Origin: an uncultured Pelagibacteraceae bacterium
Lineage (GTDB): Bacteria; Pseudomonadota; Alphaproteobacteria; Pelagibacterales; Pelagibacteraceae
Direction: 5' to 3'
DNA length: 64,000 bases
NCBI GenBank assembly: GCA_902534465.1
Contig: CACAPU010000003.1
Coordinates: forward strand, 33,142 to 97,141
Shown here piece by piece: positions 28,178-38,014 of the stretch (the stretch's first letter is position 1; every line of letters starts with the position of its first letter). Both the position numbers and the translations under genes were made by a program. Below the pieces are notes generated by a model. It was not told the origin of the DNA, searched no databases, and saw only the letters and a program-made list of their open reading frames with translations.

Positions 28178-28452
28178 TAGAAATTCACTATCCCAAACAT
28201 TGCTAAAATTGTTGTCAATCCTCCTCTTAAGCCAAGGCTTTTGATAATTTTCTTTTCTTCCTTGGCAATCATTTTTCTCATTTCTTCTTTAGTAAAATCA
28301 CTTTCCTTTTTTTGAGCAAACTCTAACTTTTCTCTTATGGCCTCTAATGCTTTTTTGCGTATAAGTTTTTTACCATACTTTATAGATGCATCAGTTGCCT
28401 CTTTTGATTTATCTATTGTTTTATTTGCTGTTTTTTTAATTTTATCAAGCAT
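28177..28452 (-). CDS. Small charged helical protein, unknown function
   Basis: A 91-residue protein I do not recognise. The first 70 residues are almost entirely Lys/Glu/Ala-rich and probably a long helix (KKTANKTIDKSKEATDASI). The last 17 are glycine and hydrophobic (GLRGGLTTILAMFGIVNF), possibly a membrane-inserting segment. GAGGA lies 12 nt before the ATG. Coupled to the downstream two-helix membrane protein by a TAATG overlap. Confidence 0.68.
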   Translation of the reverse strand: MLDKIKKTANKTIDKSKEATDASIKYGKKLIRKKALEAIREKLEFAQKKESDFTKEEMRKMIAKEEKKIIKSLGLRGGLTTILAMFGIVNF

Positions 28453-28475
28453 AAATAATTTTTTTCCTCATATTT

Positions 28476-28988
28476 TTATTTTTCAAGTATATTCCAATTA
28501 TTTAAATATCTATTCCATTTTCTTCTCCAGCCACACCAATAATGATCTTTGCTTTCCTGAAGAAATATAGCTCTATGAGATGTTACTTTACGTTTAGATC
28601 CATCTCTTTTCTTACCTAGATGGTAAATTCTATTTGACTCTTTAAGTGTTTTATCAACAACCAACGTAGGTACAATAAAATATTCTTTAACTTTGCCATT
28701 GCTTACTCCACAAAGAATTACAAAGTCATCTTTATTATCTTTAAGTAAATCTAAAAATATTTCACCTGTCTTTCTTGATGAATACTGAATAGTACCCTTA
28801 TCACCATCAAAAAGACTATAAGATTTTACTCTAATGAGTTTTTTATTATTTTTTTTTACAGCAAATAGATCATAAACTGCTGCGTTCTGAATATTAGAAT
28901 TGAAATTCCCTACTAGCCAGTTCCTACTAGTTAGTTCTAACTCAACTGATAATTCTCCTATACGTCCTATAGTTTGTGCTTTCGCCAT
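28476..28988 (-). CDS. PD-(D/E)XK nuclease-like protein
   Basis: A 170-residue protein whose N-terminal half follows the restriction-endonuclease fold pattern. It has a Glu in a first helix (GRIGELSVELEL, E12), an Asp on the next strand (AAVYDLFAVK, D40), and a strand ending in Val-x-Lys-type RVKSYS (R53, K55). The E/Q usually two residues before the Lys is Arg here, so catalysis may be altered or absent. The C-terminal half is basic and Trp-rich (WCGWRRKWNRYLNNW), plausible for nucleic-acid binding. I chose the ATG at 28988; a GTG at 29003 would add five residues. First gene of the island next to tRNA-Met. A defence, homing or resolvase-like role is conceivable but not shown. Confidence 0.6.
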   Translation of the reverse strand: MAKAQTIGRIGELSVELELTSRNWLVGNFNSNIQNAAVYDLFAVKKNNKKLIRVKSYSLFDGDKGTIQYSSRKTGEIFLDLLKDNKDDFVILCGVSNGKVKEYFIVPTLVVDKTLKESNRIYHLGKKRDGSKRKVTSHRAIFLQESKDHYWCGWRRKWNRYLNNWNILEK

Positions 28989-29136
28989 ATAAAAACATAC
29001 CACTCAAGCTTTTAAGTGACCAGTACATTGCCAAAAAAGATTGGAATCAATTTGGTATACAATGAAAATATTTTTAGGGGGTTTTTTGCTAAAATTATAA
29101 AAAAGCAAATTTTCTAAACGTTGATTTTACTGGATT

Positions 29137-29213
29137 TGGTGGGCCCGCCAGGACTCGAACCTGGGACCAATACATTATGAGTGTACTGCTCTAACCAACT
29201 GAGCTACAGGCCC
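29137..29213 (-). tRNA. tRNA-Met (CAT), probably elongator
   Basis: A 77-nt gene with encoded CCA. The acceptor stem is GGGCCTG/CGGGCCC, the D-arm is canonical (AGTTGGTTA loop), the anticodon stem is GTACA/TGTAT with loop CTCATAA, and the T-loop is canonical TTCGAGT. The anticodon is CAT. The paired first acceptor base pair excludes initiator tRNA. Elongator Met is favoured by resemblance to the E. coli elongator, but lysidine-modified tRNA-Ile(CAT) cannot be excluded. Its last 45 nt are duplicated at 27045-27089. Confidence 0.93.
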
Positions 29214-29274
29214 AAAAATCTACTCTTGTTATAACATTTTTCAACAGTTATCAATTACAGATAATCCATTAAAC

Positions 29275-29349
29275 TGGTGGGCCGTGTTGGTTACGCTCCA
29301 ACTACCCCTGCAATGTCAATGCAGTACTCTACTATTGAGCTAACGGCCC
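29275..29349 (-). tRNA. tRNA-Val (GAC) with atypical D- and T-loops
   Basis: A 75-nt gene with encoded CCA. All four stems pair: acceptor GGGCCGT/ACGGCCC, D-stem GCTC/GAGT (one G-U), anticodon stem CTGCA/TGCAG and T-stem GTTGG/CCAAC. The anticodon loop TTGACAT is normal and reads Val codons. The T-loop is AGCGTAA instead of the near-universal TTCRANN, and the 7-nt D-loop AATAGTA lacks the G18-G19 pair. The 5' end is only 4 nt after the rpoD stop codon. It may be functional with a weakened elbow, or a decaying gene. Confidence 0.8.
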
Positions 29350-29353
29350 TATA

Positions 29354-31192
29354 TTAACTTTCTAAGAAACTTTTAAGTTGTTTTGATCTACTAGGGTGTT
29401 TTAATTTTCTAAGTGCTTTGGCCTCTATTTGTCTAATTCTTTCTCTTGTTACGGAAAACTGTAAGCCAACCTCCTCTAGAGTGTGATCTGTGTTCATTCC
29501 AACTCCAAATCTCATTCTCAAAACTCTCTCTTCTCTAGGAGTTAATGTTGATAATATTTTTGTAGTAGCTTCACTTAGATTTGACTTTATTGCTTGTTCA
29601 AGAGGAGCTAGGGCTTTAGTGTCTTCAATAAAATCTCCCAAACTACTATCTTCTTCGTCTCCAACAGGTTTTTCTAAAGATACAGGTTCCTTTGAGATTT
29701 TTAAAACTTTTCTTACTTTCTCTAATGGCATTCTCAGTTTTTTTGAAAGTTCCTCAGGAGTTGCCTCTCTGCCAAATTCGCTTAAAATTAACCTTTGAGT
29801 TCTGACAATTTTATTTATAGTTTCAATCATATGTACAGGAATTCTTATTGTTCTAGCTTGATCCGCAATTGATCTTGTAATTGCTTGTCTAATCCACCAC
29901 GTAGCATAAGTGGAAAATTTATAACCTCTTCTATACTCAAATTTATCAACTGCTTTCATTAAACCTATATTTCCCTCTTGAATTAAATCTAAAAATTGCA
30001 AACCTCTATTTGTATACTTTTTAGCTATAGATATAACTAATCTTAGATTAGCTTCGACCATTTCTTTTTTTGCAATTCGTGACTCCTTTTCACCTTTTTG
30101 TATTCTGCTTACCATTGATTTATAATCAGTAACTGAGATACCAAGTTTATTACTTATCTCGATGAGCCTATCTCTAATATTCTTAAATTCAATCTTATGT
30201 TTTTGAAAAAATTTCTTCCATACGTCATTTGTATCTAAAAAGTTTTTTAAATTCGGATTAATTTCATTACCAACATAAAATTTAATAAATTCATCCCTAG
30301 AAATTTTTTCATTTAAAGCAAGCCTTAACAAATTACCTTCTAATGAAATTATTTTTCGGTTTTCGACATAATGTTTTTGTACTAAATCCTCTAATACCGA
30401 AGGTGAAAGTTGTAAAGTTTTTATATTTTCTAATATATCTTCAACAATTTTTTTATAATTTTTTTCCTTCGATGGTGAGAATTGTTTTGAATTTAGTAAA
30501 CAATTTAGTTTTTCGTTTTGATATTTTATTAATTTATTATATTCTTTTGTTAGATTATTTACTGTCTGTAAAACTTTAGGCTTAATTTCAGTCTCCATAG
30601 CCGCAAGAGTTGGATTAAATTCATCGTCCTCAGAAGTGTTAGTGCCATCCTCATCATTTTGATTATTGCTATTATCGTCTGATTTTTTTTGTTTTGCACT
30701 TTGACCAGTATCCTCATCTTCCATATAATTTGTATCAATATCTATAATTTCTCTTACCAATATTTCGTCATTATGGAGCTTTTTATTCCACTCAAAGAAC
30801 TGTTGTGCTGTTATTGGGCTCTGTGAAAGAGCATTTAACATTACATCTTTTCCAGCCTCAATTCTTTTTGCTATCGCAATTTCACCTTCTCTAGAAAGAA
30901 GTTCAACGCCTCCCATCTCTCTTAAATACATTCTTATTGGATCGTCACTTTTTTCTACTGATTTTCCCTCCTCTTTAGAACCGTTATCCTTTTTTCTTAA
31001 AACCTTAAAATCTGCTTTCTTTTCAACTAATATTATTTTCTCATTAAGAATATGGATAAATGCTTGCTCTAAATTTTCATTAGATAAATTTCTTTTTCCT
31101 AAAGATTTATTTAATTCTTCATAGGTAATGAAACCTCTATGGACACCCCTGCCCATCAACCTTGCAAATGATTTTGTAATTATACGTTCCAC
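29354..31192 (-). CDS. rpoD: Primary sigma factor RpoD (sigma-70)
   Basis: Housekeeping sigma subunit that directs RNA polymerase to -35/-10 promoters; 612 residues. Region 1.1 is at the N terminus ([14 protein letters not shown]) and region 1.2 is [11 protein letters not shown]. An acidic non-conserved insert lies around 155-195. Regions 2.1-2.4 ([19 protein letters not shown]), 3, and 4.2 ([20 protein letters not shown]) are intact. The annotated start is GTG with no clear ribosome-binding site; a Met at residue 13 is an alternative. dnaG lies 65 bp upstream and tRNA-Val 4 nt downstream. Confidence 0.98.
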   Translation of the reverse strand: MERIITKSFARLMGRGVHRGFITYEELNKSLGKRNLSNENLEQAFIHILNEKIILVEKKADFKVLRKKDNGSKEEGKSVEKSDDPIRMYLREMGGVELLSREGEIAIAKRIEAGKDVMLNALSQSPITAQQFFEWNKKLHNDEILVREIIDIDTNYMEDEDTGQSAKQKKSDDNSNNQNDEDGTNTSEDDEFNPTLAAMETEIKPKVLQTVNNLTKEYNKLIKYQNEKLNCLLNSKQFSPSKEKNYKKIVEDILENIKTLQLSPSVLEDLVQKHYVENRKIISLEGNLLRLALNEKISRDEFIKFYVGNEINPNLKNFLDTNDVWKKFFQKHKIEFKNIRDRLIEISNKLGISVTDYKSMVSRIQKGEKESRIAKKEMVEANLRLVISIAKKYTNRGLQFLDLIQEGNIGLMKAVDKFEYRRGYKFSTYATWWIRQAITRSIADQARTIRIPVHMIETINKIVRTQRLILSEFGREATPEELSKKLRMPLEKVRKVLKISKEPVSLEKPVGDEEDSSLGDFIEDTKALAPLEQAIKSNLSEATTKILSTLTPREERVLRMRFGVGMNTDHTLEEVGLQFSVTRERIRQIEAKALRKLKHPSRSKQLKSFLES

Positions 31193-31257
31193 AATTAAAA
31201 AGTTCAGAATGTATATAATGCTTAAATTAAAAAAATCTATGTGATTTTGTTTAAAAA

Positions 31258-33033
31258 TTAATTGATTTTTTGCAGTTTTTTAAGCTCTTTTAACTCATTA
31301 AATGTCACTTCACTCAAATCCTTAGAAAATCTTGATTCTAATTCCTCTATTCTTATTTCTAGTTCATAATTTTTCAAATCTCTAGTAATCTCAGATAAAA
31401 TTTCAACTATTTTTTCATCATCATTAAAATTTTTAATCATAATGTGCTTAATTGATGCATATTTTAAAACTCTCTCTATTAAATTCTGATCGACATTAAT
31501 TTTTTCAATATCTGTATTTTCAAAGTTATTTGTTTGAACTAATATTTCCTTTAGTAACAACTTATTTTCACCGCTAAATAATTTCACATTTTCAATTAAA
31601 TCAAAATTATCTTTTATTAATTCTGGTTTTTTTAGCAAAATGTATAAGAATGAAAATTCTTTAATATCAATTGCTTTGAAAGACTTAGTTTCATTGTAAT
31701 AATTTTGTGTTGATTTGAGTGATTTGGTAATCTTTGAATAATTTTTTTTATATTTTGAACTAGTATTTGGCGTAAGTTCTGAAATCTTATCTAAAAAATA
31801 TTCAAGTACATATTTTCTGATAAATTCATCTTTAATAGTTGAAGATATAGATCTCAATTTTTTTTCAAAAATTGCTCTAGAAGAAGGGTTATCATCCATT
31901 TCTTTAAAATAATGGTTGTAAATAAATTTATGAATGGAAACTGAATTATTTATAGAAAATTCAAGAAAAAAATCTTTACCATTTTTATTTACAAAACTGT
32001 CTGGATCGTGTTTTTCGGGCAAAAATAGAAAAGAGATTTTTTTCTCAGGTTTTAATTCAATTATAGAATTTTCTGCTGCTCTTAATGCAGCTTTGTAACC
32101 ACTATCATCACCATCAAAACATATTACTATTTCATCAAAAAACTGATTTAAAGTTAAAATTTGCCTACTTGTCAAAGATGTCCCTAAATTGGCAACAACA
32201 TTATCTATTTTATTTTTACTTAATCCAATCACATCCATATAACCTTCAACTAAAAAAATATTGTTTACGTTATTTGATAATTTGCGTGCAAAATCCAAAT
32301 TAAAAAGATTTGATCCTTTTTTAAAAAAGGGAGTCTCAGGAGAATTTATATATTTTGCCAAATACTTATTGTCATTTAAAATTCTTCCACCAATAGCAAT
32401 AGGATCACCAGAAATATTTTTTATAGGGAATATTACTCTGTCTCTAAATCTTGAAACATATTTTTTTTTATTTTCGTCAAAATAAAAAAGGCCAGTGTCT
32501 TTGATTTCATTTTCATTAAATTCCTTAAAAATATTTTGTTGGAAGTTTAAGTCATTTGTTTCAAATCCAATCTTAAATTTTTGAACTTCCTCTTTAGTTA
32601 AACCTCTTTTTTTAAGATAATCTTTAGCCTTAATTGAATTTGAATTTTTTAACAACTCGTCATGATAATGATCTACATATTTATTTAATATAGACTTATA
32701 ATTATTCCATTTTTTTTCTCTAATCTCATCTTCTTTAGAAAAAGTATAAGGTTGCATACCTGCAAGATTTGCAAGTGACTTAACGGCTTCCCCAAATTTT
32801 AAATTTTGTGTTTTCATTACAAAATCAAAAATATTTCCGTGTTCTGCAGTACTAAAACAATGATAAAACTCCTTTTCATCATTTACAGTGAAAGAAGGAG
32901 TTTTTTCAGTTTTGAATGGAGACAAGCCTACATACTCTTTGCCTCTTTTTTTTAAATTTACAGTTTTAGATACAACTGTTGAAACTTTTAATCTTGTTTT
33001 TATTTCCTCTAAATACTCTTTTGGGTACTTCAT
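31258..33033 (-). CDS. dnaG: DNA primase DnaG
   Basis: Synthesises RNA primers for replication; 591 residues. The order is the N-terminal CHC2-type domain, the RNA polymerase/TOPRIM core ([26 protein letters not shown]) and a C-terminal helicase-interaction domain. In the N-terminal domain the fold motifs remain ([13 protein letters not shown]), but three of four zinc ligands known from E. coli are replaced (S38, K41, T62; only C59 remains), so it probably binds no zinc. The start overlaps the end of the yqeY-like gene by 4 bp; rpoD follows. Confidence 0.97.
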   Translation of the reverse strand: MKYPKEYLEEIKTRLKVSTVVSKTVNLKKRGKEYVGLSPFKTEKTPSFTVNDEKEFYHCFSTAEHGNIFDFVMKTQNLKFGEAVKSLANLAGMQPYTFSKEDEIREKKWNNYKSILNKYVDHYHDELLKNSNSIKAKDYLKKRGLTKEEVQKFKIGFETNDLNFQQNIFKEFNENEIKDTGLFYFDENKKKYVSRFRDRVIFPIKNISGDPIAIGGRILNDNKYLAKYINSPETPFFKKGSNLFNLDFARKLSNNVNNIFLVEGYMDVIGLSKNKIDNVVANLGTSLTSRQILTLNQFFDEIVICFDGDDSGYKAALRAAENSIIELKPEKKISFLFLPEKHDPDSFVNKNGKDFFLEFSINNSVSIHKFIYNHYFKEMDDNPSSRAIFEKKLRSISSTIKDEFIRKYVLEYFLDKISELTPNTSSKYKKNYSKITKSLKSTQNYYNETKSFKAIDIKEFSFLYILLKKPELIKDNFDLIENVKLFSGENKLLLKEILVQTNNFENTDIEKINVDQNLIERVLKYASIKHIMIKNFNDDEKIVEILSEITRDLKNYELEIRIEELESRFSKDLSEVTFNELKELKKLQKIN

Positions 33034-33494
33034 TTTTGGTTCAGCAATTCTTTTATCATTGCTCCAGCTTTAGAGAAATCAATACTATCAGCATTATTTT
33101 TTTTTAATTCACCCATCACTTTGCCCATATCTTTAATTGAACTTGCTCCAGTAGAATTAATAATTTCAGAACATAACTTCCTAGTATCTTCATCGCTAAG
33201 TTGTTGAGGCAAATATTGACTAATTACTTCCACTTCTTTCTCCTCTACTTCTTGAAGATCATTTCTATTATTTTTTTTGTACATTTCTATTGATTCGGTT
33301 CTTTGCTTTATCATTTTTTTTAAAAGCTTTTTAACGTCTTCGTCATCGGTCTCTTTTTTATCAACTTGAGATCTGTTGCTAATATCCAAATCCTTAATTC
33401 CTGACAAAATTAACCTGTAAGTTGATATTTTATTTTTATCCTTAGCTTTTAATGCACTTTTATAGTCTGTTTCGATTTTTTCTCTTAAGCTCAT
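33030..33494 (-). CDS. yqeY: GatB/YqeY domain protein
   Basis: A 154-residue protein of the YqeY family, related to the C-terminal tail domain of GatB that contacts tRNA in amidotransferases. Its precise role is unknown. Family-like segments are SLREKIETDYKSALKAKDK, STYRLILSGIK, QYLPQQLSDEDTRKL and IKDMGKVMGELKK. It opens the operon yqeY-dnaG-rpoD, an order seen in other alphaproteobacteria. The first gene of this operon is 124 bp from the divergent carA. Confidence 0.92.
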   Translation of the reverse strand: MSLREKIETDYKSALKAKDKNKISTYRLILSGIKDLDISNRSQVDKKETDDEDVKKLLKKMIKQRTESIEMYKKNNRNDLQEVEEKEVEVISQYLPQQLSDEDTRKLCSEIINSTGASSIKDMGKVMGELKKNNADSIDFSKAGAMIKELLNQK

Positions 33495-33568
33495 AGTATA
33501 ATTTTACCGCACCAAAAAAATTCTTCAAAAAGAAAAAAAAAATTTTTACACAATATACATTAGATGTG

Positions 33569-33597
33569 TTGCGCAAAAAAAGGTTTTATTGTATAGA
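33569..33597 (+). promoter_or_regulatory. Candidate carAB promoter
   Basis: TTGCGC (33569-33574) and TATAGA (33592-33597) are separated by exactly 17 bp. A start point near 33604 would give a leader of about 15 nt to the carA TTG. The leader would begin with the 10-bp palindrome ACTCATGAGT at 33604-33613. Confidence 0.5.
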
Positions 33598-33618
33598 CCT
33601 TTAACTCATGAGTTGTAA

Positions 33619-34812
33619 TTGAAAGAAAAACAAAAAAATAAAATTGCAATTAAACATCAATTTCCAACAGGTATTTTAGTTCTTGATAACAAGATAGTTT
33701 TTAAAGGTATTGGTCTTGGATATCAGGGTACAGCCACCGGAGAAGTTTGCTTTAACACTTCTTTAACTGGATACCAAGAGATTATATCGGACCCTTCGTA
33801 TGCTGGTCAAATTATTAACTTTACATTTCCTCATATTGGAAATGTTGGAACTAACAATGAAGATTTAGAGTCTGATAAAGTTTGGACGAGAGGTGCAATA
33901 TTTAATTCTGAGATTACTTCTCCCTCAAATTATAGAGCTTTAAAAACCTTGAATGATTGGCTTAAAAAAAACAAAATAGTTGGATTAACTGGATTAGATA
34001 CAAGAAGTTTAACAAATTTTATTCGTGATAAAGGTGCCCCAAAAGGAACGATATCAAATAATAAAAAAGGTAAATTTAACATAAAAAAATTAATTAATAA
34101 TTCAATTAAATGGCCTGGGCTAGACGGCCTAGATCTTGCAAAAGAAGTTTCAACAAAAAAAACTTATTTATGGAAAGGTTTTAAAACTTGGAAAAAAGAG
34201 GACGGGTATAAAAAAAATACCAAAAAAATATTTAAGATAGTTGCAATTGATTATGGAATAAAAAAAAATATTTTAAGATATTTTTCTGATTATAATTGTG
34301 AAGTAAAAGTAGTTTCTTGTAAGACAACGGCTGAGGAGATTTCAAAATTAAAACCAGATGGAATTTTTTTATCAAATGGTCCAGGTGACCCAGCAGCAAC
34401 TGGTAAATATGCAATTAAAACCATACAAAAATTAATAAAGTGGAATTATCCAATCTTTGGCATTTGCTTGGGCCATCAAATTTTAGCCTTAGCGCTAAAT
34501 GCCAAAACAAAAAAAATGAAGTTAGGTCATAGAGGAGCAAATCATCCAGTAAAAAATTTAATTAACAACAAAGTTGAGATTACAAGCCAAAATCATGGTT
34601 TTGTTGTAATAGAAAAAAGCTTGTCTAAAAAAATTCAAATAACTCATAAGTCACTTTTTGATAATACTATTGAAGGAATAAGATTAAAAAGTAGACCAGT
34701 TTTTTCGGTTCAATACCATCCTGAGGCAAATCCTGGACCACAGGATAGTCAATATTTGTTCAAAAATTTTATTCAAGATGTAAAAAAATATGCCAAAAAG
34801 AAAAGACATTAA
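33619..34812 (+). CDS. carA: Carbamoyl-phosphate synthase small subunit CarA
   Basis: Glutaminase subunit that releases ammonia for CarB, feeding pyrimidine and arginine synthesis; 397 residues. The N-terminal CPSase domain is clear ([25 protein letters not shown]). The class I amidotransferase triad lies in [10 protein letters not shown] (Cys near 283) and [10 protein letters not shown] (His, Glu). The start must be TTG at 33619: a stop lies immediately upstream in frame and no ATG occurs before the conserved domain. A four-codon mini-frame (ATG at 33608) ends on a TGA overlapping this TTG. carB overlaps the 3' end by 23 bp. Confidence 0.95.
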   Translation: MKEKQKNKIAIKHQFPTGILVLDNKIVFKGIGLGYQGTATGEVCFNTSLTGYQEIISDPSYAGQIINFTFPHIGNVGTNNEDLESDKVWTRGAIFNSEITSPSNYRALKTLNDWLKKNKIVGLTGLDTRSLTNFIRDKGAPKGTISNNKKGKFNIKKLINNSIKWPGLDGLDLAKEVSTKKTYLWKGFKTWKKEDGYKKNTKKIFKIVAIDYGIKKNILRYFSDYNCEVKVVSCKTTAEEISKLKPDGIFLSNGPGDPAATGKYAIKTIQKLIKWNYPIFGICLGHQILALALNAKTKKMKLGHRGANHPVKNLINNKVEITSQNHGFVVIEKSLSKKIQITHKSLFDNTIEGIRLKSRPVFSVQYHPEANPGPQDSQYLFKNFIQDVKKYAKKKRH

Positions 34813-37800
34813 AAAAATATTAGTTATTGGTGCAGGTCCTATAATAATTGGACAAGCATGCGAATTTGATTATTCAGGTACACAAGCCTGCAAAGCACTT
34901 AAAGATGAAGGTTTTGAAGTGGTATTAATAAATTCGAATCCTGCAACTATTATGACTGACCCTGGAGTTGCTGACAAAACTTACATAGAGCCTATTACAA
35001 TTCCAGTTCTTGAAGAGGTAATTAAAAAAGAAAAGCCTAATGCAATTCTACCTACTATGGGCGGCCAGACAGCTTTAAATTTAGCAATAAGTGCTGAAAA
35101 ATCTGGTCTTTTAAAAAAATACAAAATTGAGCTAATAGGTGCAAAATCAAAAGCAATTGAAAATGCTGAAGATAGAAAAAAATTCAGAAAAAATATGTCT
35201 GACATTGGTTTAGATTTACCCAAATCAAGGATCATAAATAATTTCAAAAATGCCTCAAAATGTTTAAGAGAAATTGGTTTGCCAGCAATTATAAGACCGT
35301 CTTTCACACTGGGCGGATTAGGTGGAGGAATTGCAAAAAGTAAAAAGGAATTTTTTAAACTTGTTAGAAATGGAATGAATGAGTCACCTCAAAATCAAGT
35401 TTTAATTGAGGAGTCTTTAGAGGGGTGGAAAGAGTTTGAAATGGAGGTTGTAAGAGACAGAAATGATAACTGTATAATCATTTGTTCTATAGAAAATGTA
35501 GATCCAATGGGAATACATACTGGAGACTCAATTACTGTCGCTCCAGCATTAACTCTTACTGATAAAGAATACCAAGTCATGAGAAATGCCTCTATTGCTT
35601 GTTTGAGAAAAATTGGAGTTGAGACGGGAGGGTCAAATGTACAGTTTGCAATAAATCCTAGAAATGGAAGGATGGTTATAATTGAGATGAACCCTAGGGT
35701 ATCGAGATCCTCAGCTCTAGCCTCCAAAGCCACAGGTTTTCCAATTGCAAAAGTAGCTGCTAAACTTGCAGTTGGATATACTCTTGATGAATTAAAAAAT
35801 GAGATAACAAAAGTAACTCCCGCTTCATTTGAACCAACAATTGATTATGTGGTAACAAAAATACCTAGATTTACATTTGAGAAATTTTCTGACACCAAAG
35901 CTGTACTTGGAACCTCAATGAGATCGGTTGGTGAGGCAATGGCAATTGGTAGAAATTTTAAAGAGTCCTATCAAAAAGCTTTAGTTTCATTAGAAACTGG
36001 ATTATCTGGATTGGACAATTTTTTTAATTATTCAAAAAAAGAGATTTTAAAAAATTTAAAACTTAGCGTTCCAAATAGACTACTATTAATTGGGGAAGCT
36101 TTTAAAAAAAATATTTCATTAAATACAATATATAATCTATCAAAAGTTGATCCATGGTTCTTAAATCAAATCAAAGATCTTGTTGATGAAGAAAAAAATA
36201 TAATTAAGAAAGGAATTCCAAAAACATACAATGAGTTTAATAGAATTAAATCCATTGGTTTTTCAGATAAAAAATTATCGAAACTAACAGGAATTAATGA
36301 GAAAATAGTTAGATCTAAAAGAGTTGCTCTTAAAGTTTTGCCTGTCTTTAAAAAAGTAGATACGTGTGCAGCTGAATTTAAATCCTTTACTCCATATATG
36401 TATTCAACGTATCAAAGAAATTTTTCGTTGAATACTGAGTGTGAGGCTGATCCTAGTAATAAGAAAAAAATAATTATTCTTGGAGGAGGTCCAAATAGAA
36501 TTGGACAAGGAATAGAGTTTGATTATTGCTGTTGTCAGGCAAGCTTTTCACTAAAGGAAGCTGGATTTGAGACAATTATGGTAAATTGTAATCCTGAGAC
36601 TGTTTCGACAGATTATGATACAAGTGATAGATTATACTTTGAGCCTCTTATAGAGGAATATGTTCAAAATATTATATTAAAAGAAAAATCAAAAGGAAAT
36701 CTTGTTGGTGTTATTGCTCAATTTGGAGGTCAAACTCCAATTAAACTAGCAAAATTTTTACATGAAAACAAATTACCAATACTTGGTACTCAATATGGTT
36801 CAATTGATTTAGCAGAGGATAGAGATAGATTTAGAGATCTTTTAATCAAATTAAATTTAAGACAAGCCGAAAGTGGAATAGCCAATAAATTTGATCAGGC
36901 GATTAAAATAAGTGAAAAAATTGGACTTCCAGTTGTTGTAAGGCCTTCATACGTTTTAGGCGGTCGAGCAATGGAGATAGTTCATGATAAAAGCCAACTT
37001 AAAAAGTTTGTTAATGAAGCATTTAAAGCTTCAGAACAAAATCCAATTTTAATAGATAAATTTATAGATCATGCCATGGAAGTTGATGTAGACGCTATCT
37101 CTGATGGTAAAGATGTTTATGTTGCGGGTATCATGCAACACATTGAAGAGGCAGGAGTTCATTCTGGGGACTCTGCATGCTGCTTACCTCCAGTATCAAT
37201 AAAAGATAATCTTTTAAAAGAAATTAAAATCCAAACTAGAAAATTAGCATTAGCACTAAAAGTTAAAGGGCTTTTGAATATTCAATTTGCAATAAAAAAG
37301 GATGAAATATTTGTTATAGAAGTAAACCCAAGAGCAAGTAGAACTGTACCATTTGTCTCAAAAGCTAATGGGGTTCCGCTAGCTAAAATTGCATCCAGAA
37401 TAATGGCAGGAGAAAAACTTTCAAAGTACAAATTAAAATATAAAACCAATAAAAAGTTTGCAGTCAAAGAGGCAGTATTCCCATTCAATAAATTTCCTGA
37501 TAGTGATCTATTACTTGGACCAGAAATGAAATCTACTGGAGAAGTGATGGGGTTTGATGATGACTTTGGTATGGCAATAGCCAAAAGTCAGATAGCAGCA
37601 GCAAATTCATTACCAACAAAAGGTTTAGCATTTTTATCTGTAAAAGACTCTCATAAGCAAGAAATAATTGGTATTGCACAAAGGTTGTTAAAATTGGGAT
37701 TTTCTTTGTCAGGAACTAAAGGGACTGCAGATATTTTAATTAAAAATGGTATGAAGTGCAGAAAAATTAATAAAGTAAGTAGTGGCAAACCTCATATAGT

Positions 37801-38014
37801 AGATGTACTTAATTCAAAAAAAATCTCATTAGTAATTAATACTGGGGGTGGAAATAGTGAAAATAGAATTAGTGATGCAAAAGCTTTAAGAAGAGGAGCC
37901 TTGGCTAATAAAATTCCTTATTGTACAAATATGTCTACTGCATATTCGTTTTTAGAAGCAATAAATAGTCTAAAAACAAAAAAACTTAAAGTAAAAGCTC
38001 TTCAAGAAAACTAA
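34790..38014 (+). CDS. carB: Carbamoyl-phosphate synthase large subunit CarB
   Basis: Makes carbamoyl phosphate from bicarbonate, ammonia and two ATP; 1,074 residues, full length. The two homologous ATP-grasp halves are visible, beginning [16 protein letters not shown] and [16 protein letters not shown]. Each has its own glycine-rich loop ([12 protein letters not shown] and [12 protein letters not shown]) and metal-site block ([18 protein letters not shown] and [18 protein letters not shown]). A C-terminal MGS-like allosteric domain follows (about 935-1074). The stop shares the tetranucleotide CTAA with the stop of the convergent ATP-grasp gene. Confidence 0.98.
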   Translation: MPKRKDIKKILVIGAGPIIIGQACEFDYSGTQACKALKDEGFEVVLINSNPATIMTDPGVADKTYIEPITIPVLEEVIKKEKPNAILPTMGGQTALNLAISAEKSGLLKKYKIELIGAKSKAIENAEDRKKFRKNMSDIGLDLPKSRIINNFKNASKCLREIGLPAIIRPSFTLGGLGGGIAKSKKEFFKLVRNGMNESPQNQVLIEESLEGWKEFEMEVVRDRNDNCIIICSIENVDPMGIHTGDSITVAPALTLTDKEYQVMRNASIACLRKIGVETGGSNVQFAINPRNGRMVIIEMNPRVSRSSALASKATGFPIAKVAAKLAVGYTLDELKNEITKVTPASFEPTIDYVVTKIPRFTFEKFSDTKAVLGTSMRSVGEAMAIGRNFKESYQKALVSLETGLSGLDNFFNYSKKEILKNLKLSVPNRLLLIGEAFKKNISLNTIYNLSKVDPWFLNQIKDLVDEEKNIIKKGIPKTYNEFNRIKSIGFSDKKLSKLTGINEKIVRSKRVALKVLPVFKKVDTCAAEFKSFTPYMYSTYQRNFSLNTECEADPSNKKKIIILGGGPNRIGQGIEFDYCCCQASFSLKEAGFETIMVNCNPETVSTDYDTSDRLYFEPLIEEYVQNIILKEKSKGNLVGVIAQFGGQTPIKLAKFLHENKLPILGTQYGSIDLAEDRDRFRDLLIKLNLRQAESGIANKFDQAIKISEKIGLPVVVRPSYVLGGRAMEIVHDKSQLKKFVNEAFKASEQNPILIDKFIDHAMEVDVDAISDGKDVYVAGIMQHIEEAGVHSGDSACCLPPVSIKDNLLKEIKIQTRKLALALKVKGLLNIQFAIKKDEIFVIEVNPRASRTVPFVSKANGVPLAKIASRIMAGEKLSKYKLKYKTNKKFAVKEAVFPFNKFPDSDLLLGPEMKSTGEVMGFDDDFGMAIAKSQIAAANSLPTKGLAFLSVKDSHKQEIIGIAQRLLKLGFSLSGTKGTADILIKNGMKCRKINKVSSGKPHIVDVLNSKKISLVINTGGGNSENRISDAKALRRGALANKIPYCTNMSTAYSFLEAINSLKTKKLKVKALQEN

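Larger units (their letters stand above)
27045..29181 (-). mobile_element. Probable mini integrative island at tRNA-Met
   Basis: A 2,047-bp segment (27090-29136) lies between two direct 45-bp repeats derived from the tRNA-Met 3' half. The intact tRNA is retained at the right end, the normal result of site-specific integration. The insert holds four small genes, all in the same direction as the tRNA, and no recognisable integrase or excisionase. It may be a non-autonomous element or the remnant of a larger island. Its composition is AT-rich like the surroundings. A simple tRNA duplication followed by decay is the main alternative. Confidence 0.65.

Noticed and set aside
29085..29109. TTTGCT/AGCAAA inverted repeat downstream of tRNA-Met as a terminator
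   Set aside because: Only six AT-rich base pairs with a 13-nt loop and no clear T-run on the relevant strand; expected by chance in this composition.
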